A stretch of 15,889 nucleotides of DNA. It comes from an uncultured bacterium (GTDB lineage Bacteria; Verrucomicrobiota; Lentisphaeria; Oligosphaerales; Oligosphaeraceae). A program made the position numbers and the translations under genes. This document shows positions 8,114-15,754 of this stretch, piece by piece (position 1 is the stretch's first letter; each line of letters opens with the position of its first letter). The stretch is taken from positions 1-15,889 of the forward strand of contig CACZQQ010000443.1 of assembly GCA_902783355.1 (NCBI GenBank), read 5' to 3'. The notes beneath the pieces are model-generated. The model did no database searches. It was not told the origin of the DNA and was given only the letters and a program-made list of their open reading frames with translations.

Positions 8114-8268
8114 GGCTTCTCGCATTCCATTGGCAAGAAAACTCCTTCCATCCCCTGCAAGACACGCGTGCAACGCATGGTAAAAGAGTTGCCCCATGCT
8201 AAATTATGCAAGGTGTCCGTTGCATTTGAGATTTCGCGCGCGCGAACCCCCGTCCCTGCGAACCCGTC

Positions 8269-8473
8269 CCTGCGCGAGGAAGGTTGTTACGAGTCTGACT
8301 TTCAGGCTTGCCAGACTTTCCATAAACTTGCCTGCGCGAGGAGGGGGTTGTTACGAGTCTGACTTTCAGGCTGGCCAAACTTTCCATGAACTTGCCTGCG
8401 CGAGGAAGGGTTGTTACGAGTCTGACTTTCAGGCTGGCCAGACTTTCCATGACTTGCCTGCGCGAGGAGGGGG
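8269..8473 (+). repeat. tandem repeat, three copies of a 62-64 bp unit plus a fragment
   Basis: Copies lie at 8269-8330 (62 bp), 8331-8394 (64 bp) and 8395-8456 (62 bp), with a partial fourth to about 8473. Each begins CCTGCGCGAGGA and contains TTGTTACGAGTCTGACTTTC, then AGGCTGGCCAGAC and TTTCCAT with small changes. AGTCTG and CAGACT inside copies 1 and 3 can pair; copy 2 has a change (CAAACT) that breaks this. Differences between copies are mainly in the number of G residues near the start and in the final bases. Two copies of CGTCCCTGCG (8251-8260 and 8265-8274) lead into the array. There are no unique spacers, so this is not a CRISPR. Confidence 0.9.
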
Positions 8474-8551
8474 TGGGTCCTTCAAACTGCACCATAGTCT
8501 GTACATTCGTCCGGCATCGTAAATTTCGCCCTTGCGCGAATAGGGGTGGGG

Positions 8552-8585
8552 GGTTGGGCGGGGGGTACCCACCCCCCGCCCAACC
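8552..8585 (+). repeat. 14-bp perfect GC-rich inverted repeat
   Basis: GGTTGGGCGGGGGG (8552-8565) is matched exactly by its reverse complement at 8572-8585 across a six-base loop, TACCCA. After one mismatch three further G-C pairs extend the stem outward. It should form a very stable hairpin on either strand. No T run follows on either strand, so an intrinsic terminator is not supported. It lies about 60 bases ahead of the Ntn-hydrolase gene, where it could shape the 5' leader or be a dispersed repeat. Confidence 0.85.
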
Positions 8586-8644
8586 GCCCCTTAAGATAGC
8601 ACGCCAAAAGCCGTTTCCGCAGAGAATCCCAGAGAATCCCAGAG

Positions 8645-10048
8645 ATGCTAATGCTTTTGCGCAATTTTCCATCGGCGACCGCAAGAGGCGCCAGCTGCAC
8701 CGCCGGCCCCTTTGCCCCGTTTGCCTTCCGTTTCAACCTCCTTCTTGTCCTCATGATGAGCTTCTCCCTCATGGCCAACGACATTGAATCATACATCTCG
8801 CGCAACTGGCACACCCTGCCGCAGGTGGAGGCCGCGGCCAAGAAGGCCGCCCGCCTGACGGAAGCGCAACGCGAACGGCTGAAAGTCCACCACCGCTTCG
8901 TCGAAAAGTACGCGCCGCATTGGCTGGAGGAGTACGCGGCCATGGAAAAGGTGTTCGGCTGGCCGTCAGGCACCGCCGAATGGCTGCAGTTCATCGGCGA
9001 CAGCCTCTCCGCGCCGCCGCCCCATGAATGCACCAGCTGGATTGTCATGCCCTCCTTCTCCGCGACGGGCGGCCTCATCCTGCACAAGAACCGCGATGCG
9101 ACCACCAAGTCGCTCGGGCTGAACAGACGAGCCGTCAAGGGGAAGAACGCCTGGCTCGGGCTTGGCAACCTGGGGGTCCTGTCGCCCTGCATGGGCATCA
9201 ACGAATGCGCGCTGGCGGTTGTGATGAACAGCGGCTCCAGCAGCGCCGCCAGCAACGATTCGGGGCTGACGACCCCTGAACTGTGCCGCATCCTGCTGGA
9301 GGAGTGCGACGACAGCGCTTCGGCCGTCGCACAGCTGCACGACCTTGTCGCCGACGGCGCCTACACGCACGGCAAAAGGGGCTCTATCTGGCTGGTCGCG
9401 GACGCGCGGCGCGCCTTCATCGTCGAGCACGACGCCACGCATTTCGCCGCATACGAAGTGCCGGACGGACTGGCCGTGCGCGCCAACACATGGCATTATC
9501 CGGAAATGTTGCCGTTTGTGCAGGATTCCGCCAAGCACATCAACAACAACTACTTGCGCGAATTCGCCGTGCGCCAGGCGCTACGGGCGGAGGACGGCAA
9601 GGTCACGCTGCCGCTGGTCGCCGCCGCCTCGCGCTACCGCGGCACAGACGAAGGCACCATGCCCGTCTGCGTGCGCAGCACCTGTTCGGCCGTCACATTC
9701 ACCCTCCACCGTACCCATCCGCGGGAGTTGAGCACCGCCTGGTTCGCCTTCGGCCCGCCCGCCCACACCCTCTTCATGCCCGTCCCGCTGACAATCCGCG
9801 ACCTGCCATCCGAACTGATGGACGGCCGTTTCATGGATGGCGCCTTCAGGCGGCATGTGAATTACCCCGAGGCGGATGATTCTGCGTATCTACTTCTGGA
9901 TAAACAAGTTAGAGAAAGACACGAGATGGCGCTCGCCCGCGCGGAGGAACTCGTGGCGGCAGGGCGGCGCGAGGAGGCACAGGCGGAACTGGAAGCCGCC
10001 TTCCGCGACAACTGGGAAACCGTCCAGAGCGCGGCGGCCCTCAAATAA
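8645..10048 (+). CDS. secreted Ntn-hydrolase, C45/C69-like acyltransferase or peptidase
   Basis: A 467-residue protein with a hydrophobic export segment (about residues 31-43) and a plausible cleavage after A44 (SLMA-ND). About 85 residues later comes CTSW with C129 as the predicted N-terminal nucleophile after self-cleavage at E128-C129. KNRD follows at 148-151, GINE at 184-187, VMNSG at 193-197, and RAN with N281, the arrangement of Ntn-hydrolases in families C45 (penicillin acyltransferase-like) and C69 (dipeptidase-like). The segment SIWLVADARRAFIVEHDATHFAA particularly recalls C69. The last 50 residues are charged and helical. It probably hydrolyses an amide bond in an extracellular peptide or acyl-amino compound; the substrate is unknown. 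ATG 8651, with AGAG six bases ahead, is an alternative start. The next gene begins 12 bases after this stop, so the two are likely co-transcribed. Confidence 0.75.
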   Translation: MLMLLRNFPSATARGASCTAGPFAPFAFRFNLLLVLMMSFSLMANDIESYISRNWHTLPQVEAAAKKAARLTEAQRERLKVHHRFVEKYAPHWLEEYAAMEKVFGWPSGTAEWLQFIGDSLSAPPPHECTSWIVMPSFSATGGLILHKNRDATTKSLGLNRRAVKGKNAWLGLGNLGVLSPCMGINECALAVVMNSGSSSAASNDSGLTTPELCRILLEECDDSASAVAQLHDLVADGAYTHGKRGSIWLVADARRAFIVEHDATHFAAYEVPDGLAVRANTWHYPEMLPFVQDSAKHINNNYLREFAVRQALRAEDGKVTLPLVAAASRYRGTDEGTMPVCVRSTCSAVTFTLHRTHPRELSTAWFAFGPPAHTLFMPVPLTIRDLPSELMDGRFMDGAFRRHVNYPEADDSAYLLLDKQVRERHEMALARAEELVAAGRREEAQAELEAAFRDNWETVQSAAALK

Positions 10049-10060
10049 GGCAGGACGACC

Positions 10061-13000
10061 ATGAGCGAGATGCAGAGCAGCGTCGTACAAGGTATCAAGG
10101 GCTACAATTCATGGCCGTTTGTCGAGACGATCGGCGACGTGGTGGTCTGCGCCTACAGCCGTGGCCTGGAGCACCGCATCGACGAACGCTGCCGCGGCGT
10201 CTATGCGCGCAGGTCCCTTGACGGCGGCCTCACATGGGAGCCGGAGGTAAAGGTCGTCAACACGCCGGTCTACTGCGAATCCGCCATCGGCAAGGGCCAT
10301 GACCTGGAAGGCGCCATGCTCCTGTGGGTGCGCTGCATCGGAAACGACCGCTGGCATGACCTCTACCGCACCGCCGACGGCCTCAATTTCACACGCGTGG
10401 CCTCCCTGCGACTCGACCCCATGCCCATGCAGATCACAGACATCTTCGCCGTGCCAGACATCGGCCTCATGGCGCTGTGGTTCGCGGGACAATACCGCGA
10501 CCTGCCTGAAAACGCCTGGGGGACGCTCGTCAGCCGCGACAACGGCCTCACATGGGAGCAGAAGACCATCGCGGACGGCCTGCTACGGACACAGTGGCCG
10601 ACGGAGCCGTCGTGCGTCTGGCTTGGCCACGGACGCCTCCTGGCCATCGCGCGGGCGGAACCGCTGGAGGACGTGCCGGAGCGCTGCCAGTTCCAGCTAC
10701 AGTCCGAAGACAGCGGCGCGACATGGCGGACGATGCGCACCAACATCCGCGACGTCAGCCAGTCGACCCCAAGCCTCGTCCTCTCCGCCGACGGACGCAC
10801 CGTCCGCAACTACTACTACCATCGCGGCGTCGGCGACCTCAAATGCCGCACGGCGGCCGTGGCGGACATCTGGGACAATCCGACGGCGTGGCCGGAGCCG
10901 GAGGTGGTCGCCACCGGCAGCGCGGACGCCCACCACGCGGGCAACGTCAACGCCGTCGGCACGCCCGACGGCGACTACTGCACATTCTATACAGGCAACG
11001 AACACCAGACGGAGGTGGTCTGCGTGAAGGTGCCGCGGACGGAGCCGGCCGAAGAGCCGCCGATTGCCGTCGAAGGAGAATCCGCGCAGGGCGGCCGCAT
11101 CGCGCGCTGGACGCAGAGGCTGCTGGACCTCTCCCTGCGCAACCGCCTGCTCAATGTGCGCGACACCAAGCTCGTGATCCCGCTTTCGTGTCCCGACATC
11201 GCCGTGCTGGAGGACAAGTTCTCCGCCAACGAGACAATCACCCTGGGGAGCCTGGCCGACCTGCTGGGCGAGGAGAAGTGCAAGGAGCTTGTCTCCACCC
11301 AGGACGGGACCTACAGGTCAGATGTCAAGTTGTTGCTTGACAAGGAATTGAAGCAGAAGCGCCTCTGGTCGCCGCTGCCGCAGACGGAGCTGTCGCGCCG
11401 CCTGAAGGCGCTCTACCGCCAGGGCCGCACGGATCTGGAGGAAGGCGGCGTGAACACCCTCTTCGTCGCCCTCGGCTTCCTGGAATGGAAGGTGTCGCCG
11501 CGCGAGGAGAAGTCCTACATGGCCCCCCTCCTGCTGATGCCCATCCGCCTCCAGCGCAAGTCCGTCGCGGAGGGCATCCGCATTTCGCGCCTGGACGAGG
11601 AGACGCTCGTCAACGAGACGCTCCTTGAGCTGCTGCGCAGCCAGTTCCGCCTGAAGGTGGCGGGCCTGTCGCCGCTGCCCACCGACGCCTTCGGCGTGAA
11701 TGTGGCCCGCATTCTGGAAATCTTCCGCCAGGCGGTCAGGGGGATGGAGGGGTGGTCGGTCCACGCGGAGGCGCGCCTCGGACTCTTCTCCTTCGGCAAG
11801 TTCGTCATGTGGACGGACATGACCGCGCGGGCGGAGGAGCTGAAGAAAAATCCGCTGGTGAAGCATCTGGTGGAGGGAGGCGGCATCTTCGACGACGGCG
11901 TCGAAGTCTTCCCGCCGGAGGAGATCGGGAGGCATCTCGACCTGAAGAACCTCTACAGCCCCATGAGCGCGGACTCGTCGCAGCTCGCGGCGGTCCTCTA
12001 TTCGGCGATGGGCAAGTCCTTCGTGCTCCACGGGCCGCCGGGCACGGGCAAGTCGCAGACCATCACCAACCTCATCGCCCATAATCTGGCGGTCGGCCGA
12101 CGCGTCCTCTTCGTCTCCGAGAAGAAGGCGGCGCTGGATGTCGTGCATCGGCGCCTCTCCTCCGTCGGTCTCAGGCCCTTCTGTCTGGAACTGCATTCCA
12201 ACAAGTCCGGCAAGAGCGAAGTGCTGGCGCAGTTCGCCGAGGCGCTGAACGTCCCCGAAACGCGCACGCCTGAAGAGTGGGAGACCCTCACGGCGTCCTT
12301 GCAGTCCCTGCGGGACGAACTCAACGCCTATGTGGCGGAGCTCCACCGCAAATACCCCAACGGCCTCTCCGCCTACGACTGCTTCTCACGGCTGGCGCAG
12401 GCGGCTCCGCCGCAGGACGGTCTCATTGCAATCGACTGCCTGACGCAGGCGCGCGAGGCGCGCGAGCAGACCGCCCAGCTTGTCCGCGACTTCGCCAGCG
12501 CCTGCGAACTTCTGGAGACCGAAGCCACCCACGCATTGGCCTACGTCACTCCCGCCGAATGGACCCCTGCCCATGAGAGGGGGCTTCTCGCTGCGGCGGA
12601 GGCGCTTCTCACGGCTCTGGCGGAGCTGGAGGAGGCAGGCCACGCCGTCGCGCAGGCGCTGGAACTGCCCTTCCCCGCCACACGCGCCGCCGTGGAGGGC
12701 CTTGTCCGCCTCGTGAAGGCCCTTGTCGACGCGCCCGACCTCCCCGAGACGCTCCTGACGGACGACATCGCGGCGGACGCCCACTTCCTGGAGGGCTTCG
12801 CCGAGACGGCCAAGGGCCTTGTCGCCCTGAAGGAGAAGTTGCGCGCCTACAACCTGGAGGCCGTCGGCAAGCTGGACACGGCCGGGCTGGGCACGCGTCT
12901 GAAGGCCAACAGCGAATCCTTCTTCATCAGCCGCTTCTTCAAGGACCGCGCCCTCCTGAAGGAATTGGCGGGTCTCAAGAAGGCCGGCGGCGCCGCGCTG

Positions 13001-15754
13001 ACCATTCAGGAGCTGACCGACGCCCTGCCCGATTTCGCCGTCTTGATTCGGACGCAGGCGGCCTATGAGGCGGGCGCGGCGCGCGCACAGGCGCTCCTGG
13101 GCAATCTGTGGAACGGCGAGGCGACCGACTGGACGCAGGCGCAGGCCGCGGCGGCCGCCGCGCAGGCTATCCTGGAGACGCTTCGGATTGCGGCGGAGGG
13201 CAGGGACGCCGCCCATGCCTCCTGCCTGGCTCGCTTGCGCACCCTGCTGCCGAACGCAAGGCAGAACCTTGCGCCGAACAGCGAAACGCGCGTCGCGCTG
13301 GACGCCCTGCCGTCGGCCTGGACAGCGTTCGAGACGTGCTGCGAAGCCCTGCGTCCCTATGCCGCGCCCCTTCTGGAGGAGGCGGCGATGGAGCGTCTCA
13401 AGCAAGGGGCAGACCTCCTGCTGCGGCGCAGGCATGATATTCGTAACATCTTGCATTGCAAGAAGTTAATGATTAACATCAAGGAAAGCGGCCTGGATGT
13501 GCTGGGGACGGCGCTGCTTACGCGGCGAATTGACCTCGCCAAGGCCGTCGAGGTCTTCGAGGCGGCCTACGCCAAGGAGATGCTCGACCAGCTGCTGGCC
13601 GGCAACCGCGTCCTCGCGCATTTCAGCGGACTGACCCATGAGCAGCGCATCGCCCGCTTCTGCGAGCTGGACGACCAGTACATGGCGCTGACGCGTCAGA
13701 TTGTCTTCGCGAAGCTGGCGGCGACCTTGCCGCGGCGGCGCTCCGGCCCGTGCCCCGAAGGGACGGAGCTGGGGCTTCTCAAGCGGGAGTGCGAGAAGAA
13801 GATGCGGCAGAAGCCCGTCCGCCAGCTGCTGGCGGAGATCCCGACGCTGGCGGCGACGCTGAAGCCCTGCTTCCTGATGAGCCCGCTGTCGGTCGCGCAG
13901 TACCTGCCGCCCGATTCGGAGCCCTTCGACCTGGTGGTCTTCGACGAAGCCTCCCAGATTCCCGTGTGGGACGCCATCGGCGTCATCGCGCGCGGCAGGC
14001 AGCTCATCGTCGTCGGCGACCCCAAGCAGATGCCGCCCACCAACTTCTTCCAGAAGGGCGAAGGCGAAGAGGCGGAGGACTCGGAGGAGATCGAGGACAT
14101 GGAGAGCATCCTGGACGAATGCCTTGCGGCGGGCGTCCACTCCAGCTACCTCAACTGGCACTACCGCAGCCGCCACGAGTCCCTCATCTCCTTCAGCAAC
14201 CACTACTACTACGGCGACCGCCTCTTCACCTTCCCCGCCGCCTCCACCTCCGACCGCCTCGGCGTCAAGTTCCGCTTCGTCCCCGGCGCCGTCTACGACA
14301 AGAGCAACAGCCGCACCAACCGCGTGGAGGCCGAGGCCCTCGTCAAATACGTCTTCGAGCAGTTGGAGGCGAACACGGGCAGGCGCCGCTCCTTCGGCGT
14401 CGTCACCTTCAGCGAGGCCCAGAGGAATCTCATCGAGGACATGATGGACGAGGAGCGCCGACGCCATCCGCAGCTGGAGGGCTTCTTCAGCGAGCAGGAC
14501 GACGAGCCGCCCTTCGTCAAGAACCTGGAGAACGTGCAGGGTGACGAGCGCGACGTCATTCTCTTCTCCATCGGCTACGCGGCGGACGCCGACGGCAAGT
14601 TCTCCATGAATTTCGGGCCGCTGAACCGACAGGGCGGCGAGCGCCGCCTGAACGTCGCCATCACGCGCGCCAAGGAGCAGGTCGTCGTCTTCTCCTCCGT
14701 CCATGGCTCGCAAATCGAACTGTCGCGCACAGGCGCCACAGGCGCGGCGCATCTCAAGCGCTTCCTCGACTACGCCGAAAAGGGGCTTGACATCCAGCAG
14801 AAGGGCGGGACCGCAGACGGGGCGAGCGGCGGCATGGCGGCTGCCATCGCCGCCTTCCTCCAGCAGAAGGGCTACACGGTGGAACGCAATGTCGGCTGCT
14901 CCGGCTACCGCATCGACCTGGCCGTGCGCCATCCCGACAAGCCGGAAAACTACCTGCTGGGCATCGAGTGCGACGGCGCCGCCTACGCCGCCCAGTGGAC
15001 GGCGCGCGACCGCGACCACATCCGCCACGGCGTCCTGAAGGGCCTCGGCTGGCACCTCTGGCAGGCATGGAGCGTGGACTGGACGCTTGACCGCCCGCGG
15101 GCGGAGGCCGCTCTGCTGGCCGCCATCGAAGCCGCGAAGAATCCGCCTGCGCCGTCGGCGAAGAAGCCTTCTTCGCCCCCCACCACGCCGGTTGCGGAGA
15201 AGAAGCCCGCGCCTTCGGCGCCGCCGCCCCCTCCTGCGCCGCCGAAGGAACCCTATGCCGCCGTGCGGCTGCGTTGCGGACGGCACCAGGAGCGCTTCTA
15301 CGAGACAGGCACGCGGCCATACATCCGCGAGCAGTTCCTGCAGGTCGTCCAGCAGGAAGGCCCAATCTGCGAGAAGCTTCTCCGTCGGCGTGTCCTCAAG
15401 GCGTGGGGCTTCACGCGCGTCGGGGAGAACATCCAGGCCGTCCTGGAGGTGACGCTGCCCTTCGAACTGCGCACGACGCATACCGACGGCGAACGCGTCT
15501 TCTGGCGGCAGGGGCAGGATCCGGCGACCTACCGCGACTGGCGGCCGAACGGCGCCGACGAGGAGTCCCGCCGCGCCATCGACGAAATACCGCCCGAGGA
15601 ACTGGCGAACGCCATGCGCGAAGTCTTGGCCGACTTCAGCGACATCGCGCAGGAGGCGCTCTACCGTGAGGCCGTCAAGCTCTTCGGCTTCGCCGCCGTC
15701 ACCCAGAAGGCGCGGAAGTGCCTTGACGTCGCCTACGGTCTGCTGAAGCCATAA
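10061..15754 (+). CDS. sialidase-like / DUF4011 / SF1 helicase / Vsr-like nuclease / DUF3320 fusion protein
   Basis: A 1,897-residue, apparently cytoplasmic protein without a signal peptide. Residues 1-325 form a sialidase-like propeller with three Asp boxes (SLDGGLTW 52-59, SRDNGLTW 158-165, SEDSGATW 215-222). A Pro/Glu linker (326-345) follows, then DUF4011 (about 345-600, LLDLSLRNRLLN at 354-365). The SF1 helicase has Walker A GPPGTGKS (658-665), DEASQ (1295-1299), GDPKQ (1319-1323), HYRSRHESL (1367-1375), VQGDERD (1492-1498) and NVAITRAK (1531-1538), with a long helical, Ala-rich insert between Walker A and DEASQ. An MTES_1575/Vsr-like nuclease (about 1590-1685) shows D1619, IECDG (1635-1639) and RDRD (1649-1652). 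A Pro-rich linker (1690-1735) and DUF3320 (about 1745-1895) finish it. The helicase half matches the single-gene phage-defence architecture I recall as Hhe; the N-terminal fusion is unusual. AGGA at 10052-10055 precedes the ATG by five bases. Confidence 0.85.
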   Translation: MSEMQSSVVQGIKGYNSWPFVETIGDVVVCAYSRGLEHRIDERCRGVYARRSLDGGLTWEPEVKVVNTPVYCESAIGKGHDLEGAMLLWVRCIGNDRWHDLYRTADGLNFTRVASLRLDPMPMQITDIFAVPDIGLMALWFAGQYRDLPENAWGTLVSRDNGLTWEQKTIADGLLRTQWPTEPSCVWLGHGRLLAIARAEPLEDVPERCQFQLQSEDSGATWRTMRTNIRDVSQSTPSLVLSADGRTVRNYYYHRGVGDLKCRTAAVADIWDNPTAWPEPEVVATGSADAHHAGNVNAVGTPDGDYCTFYTGNEHQTEVVCVKVPRTEPAEEPPIAVEGESAQGGRIARWTQRLLDLSLRNRLLNVRDTKLVIPLSCPDIAVLEDKFSANETITLGSLADLLGEEKCKELVSTQDGTYRSDVKLLLDKELKQKRLWSPLPQTELSRRLKALYRQGRTDLEEGGVNTLFVALGFLEWKVSPREEKSYMAPLLLMPIRLQRKSVAEGIRISRLDEETLVNETLLELLRSQFRLKVAGLSPLPTDAFGVNVARILEIFRQAVRGMEGWSVHAEARLGLFSFGKFVMWTDMTARAEELKKNPLVKHLVEGGGIFDDGVEVFPPEEIGRHLDLKNLYSPMSADSSQLAAVLYSAMGKSFVLHGPPGTGKSQTITNLIAHNLAVGRRVLFVSEKKAALDVVHRRLSSVGLRPFCLELHSNKSGKSEVLAQFAEALNVPETRTPEEWETLTASLQSLRDELNAYVAELHRKYPNGLSAYDCFSRLAQAAPPQDGLIAIDCLTQAREAREQTAQLVRDFASACELLETEATHALAYVTPAEWTPAHERGLLAAAEALLTALAELEEAGHAVAQALELPFPATRAAVEGLVRLVKALVDAPDLPETLLTDDIAADAHFLEGFAETAKGLVALKEKLRAYNLEAVGKLDTAGLGTRLKANSESFFISRFFKDRALLKELAGLKKAGGAALTIQELTDALPDFAVLIRTQAAYEAGAARAQALLGNLWNGEATDWTQAQAAAAAAQAILETLRIAAEGRDAAHASCLARLRTLLPNARQNLAPNSETRVALDALPSAWTAFETCCEALRPYAAPLLEEAAMERLKQGADLLLRRRHDIRNILHCKKLMINIKESGLDVLGTALLTRRIDLAKAVEVFEAAYAKEMLDQLLAGNRVLAHFSGLTHEQRIARFCELDDQYMALTRQIVFAKLAATLPRRRSGPCPEGTELGLLKRECEKKMRQKPVRQLLAEIPTLAATLKPCFLMSPLSVAQYLPPDSEPFDLVVFDEASQIPVWDAIGVIARGRQLIVVGDPKQMPPTNFFQKGEGEEAEDSEEIEDMESILDECLAAGVHSSYLNWHYRSRHESLISFSNHYYYGDRLFTFPAASTSDRLGVKFRFVPGAVYDKSNSRTNRVEAEALVKYVFEQLEANTGRRRSFGVVTFSEAQRNLIEDMMDEERRRHPQLEGFFSEQDDEPPFVKNLENVQGDERDVILFSIGYAADADGKFSMNFGPLNRQGGERRLNVAITRAKEQVVVFSSVHGSQIELSRTGATGAAHLKRFLDYAEKGLDIQQKGGTADGASGGMAAAIAAFLQQKGYTVERNVGCSGYRIDLAVRHPDKPENYLLGIECDGAAYAAQWTARDRDHIRHGVLKGLGWHLWQAWSVDWTLDRPRAEAALLAAIEAAKNPPAPSAKKPSSPPTTPVAEKKPAPSAPPPPPAPPKEPYAAVRLRCGRHQERFYETGTRPYIREQFLQVVQQEGPICEKLLRRRVLKAWGFTRVGENIQAVLEVTLPFELRTTHTDGERVFWRQGQDPATYRDWRPNGADEESRRAIDEIPPEELANAMREVLADFSDIAQEALYREAVKLFGFAAVTQKARKCLDVAYGLLKP
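11011..11026 (+). promoter_or_regulatory. candidate internal ribosome site and GTG start for helicase alone
   Basis: GGAGGT at 11011-11016 lies seven bases before an in-frame GTG (11024, codon 322), exactly where the sialidase-like domain ends. Starting there would give a helicase-nuclease of about 1,576 residues without the propeller. A second strong match, AAGGAG at 11073-11078, follows but has no ATG, GTG or TTG at usable spacing. GGAGG runs can occur by chance in GC-rich coding DNA, so use of this site is unproven. Confidence 0.3.

Larger units (their letters stand above)
7844..8644 (+). other. 801-base region without a convincing gene
   Basis: No open frame here has a recognisable domain or a good ribosome site, and those present read through repeats or GC-rich low-complexity DNA. 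What it does hold, in order: a GTTCCCC motif and 16-bp palindrome just after the peptidase gene, a run of potential stem-loops (7984-8113), a more AT-rich stretch around 8165-8230 that could carry a promoter, a three-copy tandem repeat (8269-8473), a GC-rich inverted repeat (8552-8585), and a 10-bp AGAGAATCCC direct repeat (8621-8640) just before the next gene. Confidence 0.6.

Noticed and set aside
7966..8202. A 78-residue + strand frame in the non-coding region
   Set aside because: No domain, no good ribosome site, and Arg/Ala/Pro-rich composition typical of chance translation; it overlaps the stem-loop series.
8269..8473. CRISPR array
   Set aside because: The copies are directly adjacent with no unique spacers, the unit is too long, and no cas gene is present.
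8552..8590. Intrinsic terminator
   Set aside because: The stem is strong but no T run follows it on either strand.
8199..8684. Open frames on both strands through the tandem repeats (also 8196-8522 +)
   Set aside because: The repeated peptide blocks arise only from the DNA repeat, units of 62 and 64 bp shift the frame between copies, and no ribosome site or domain supports translation.
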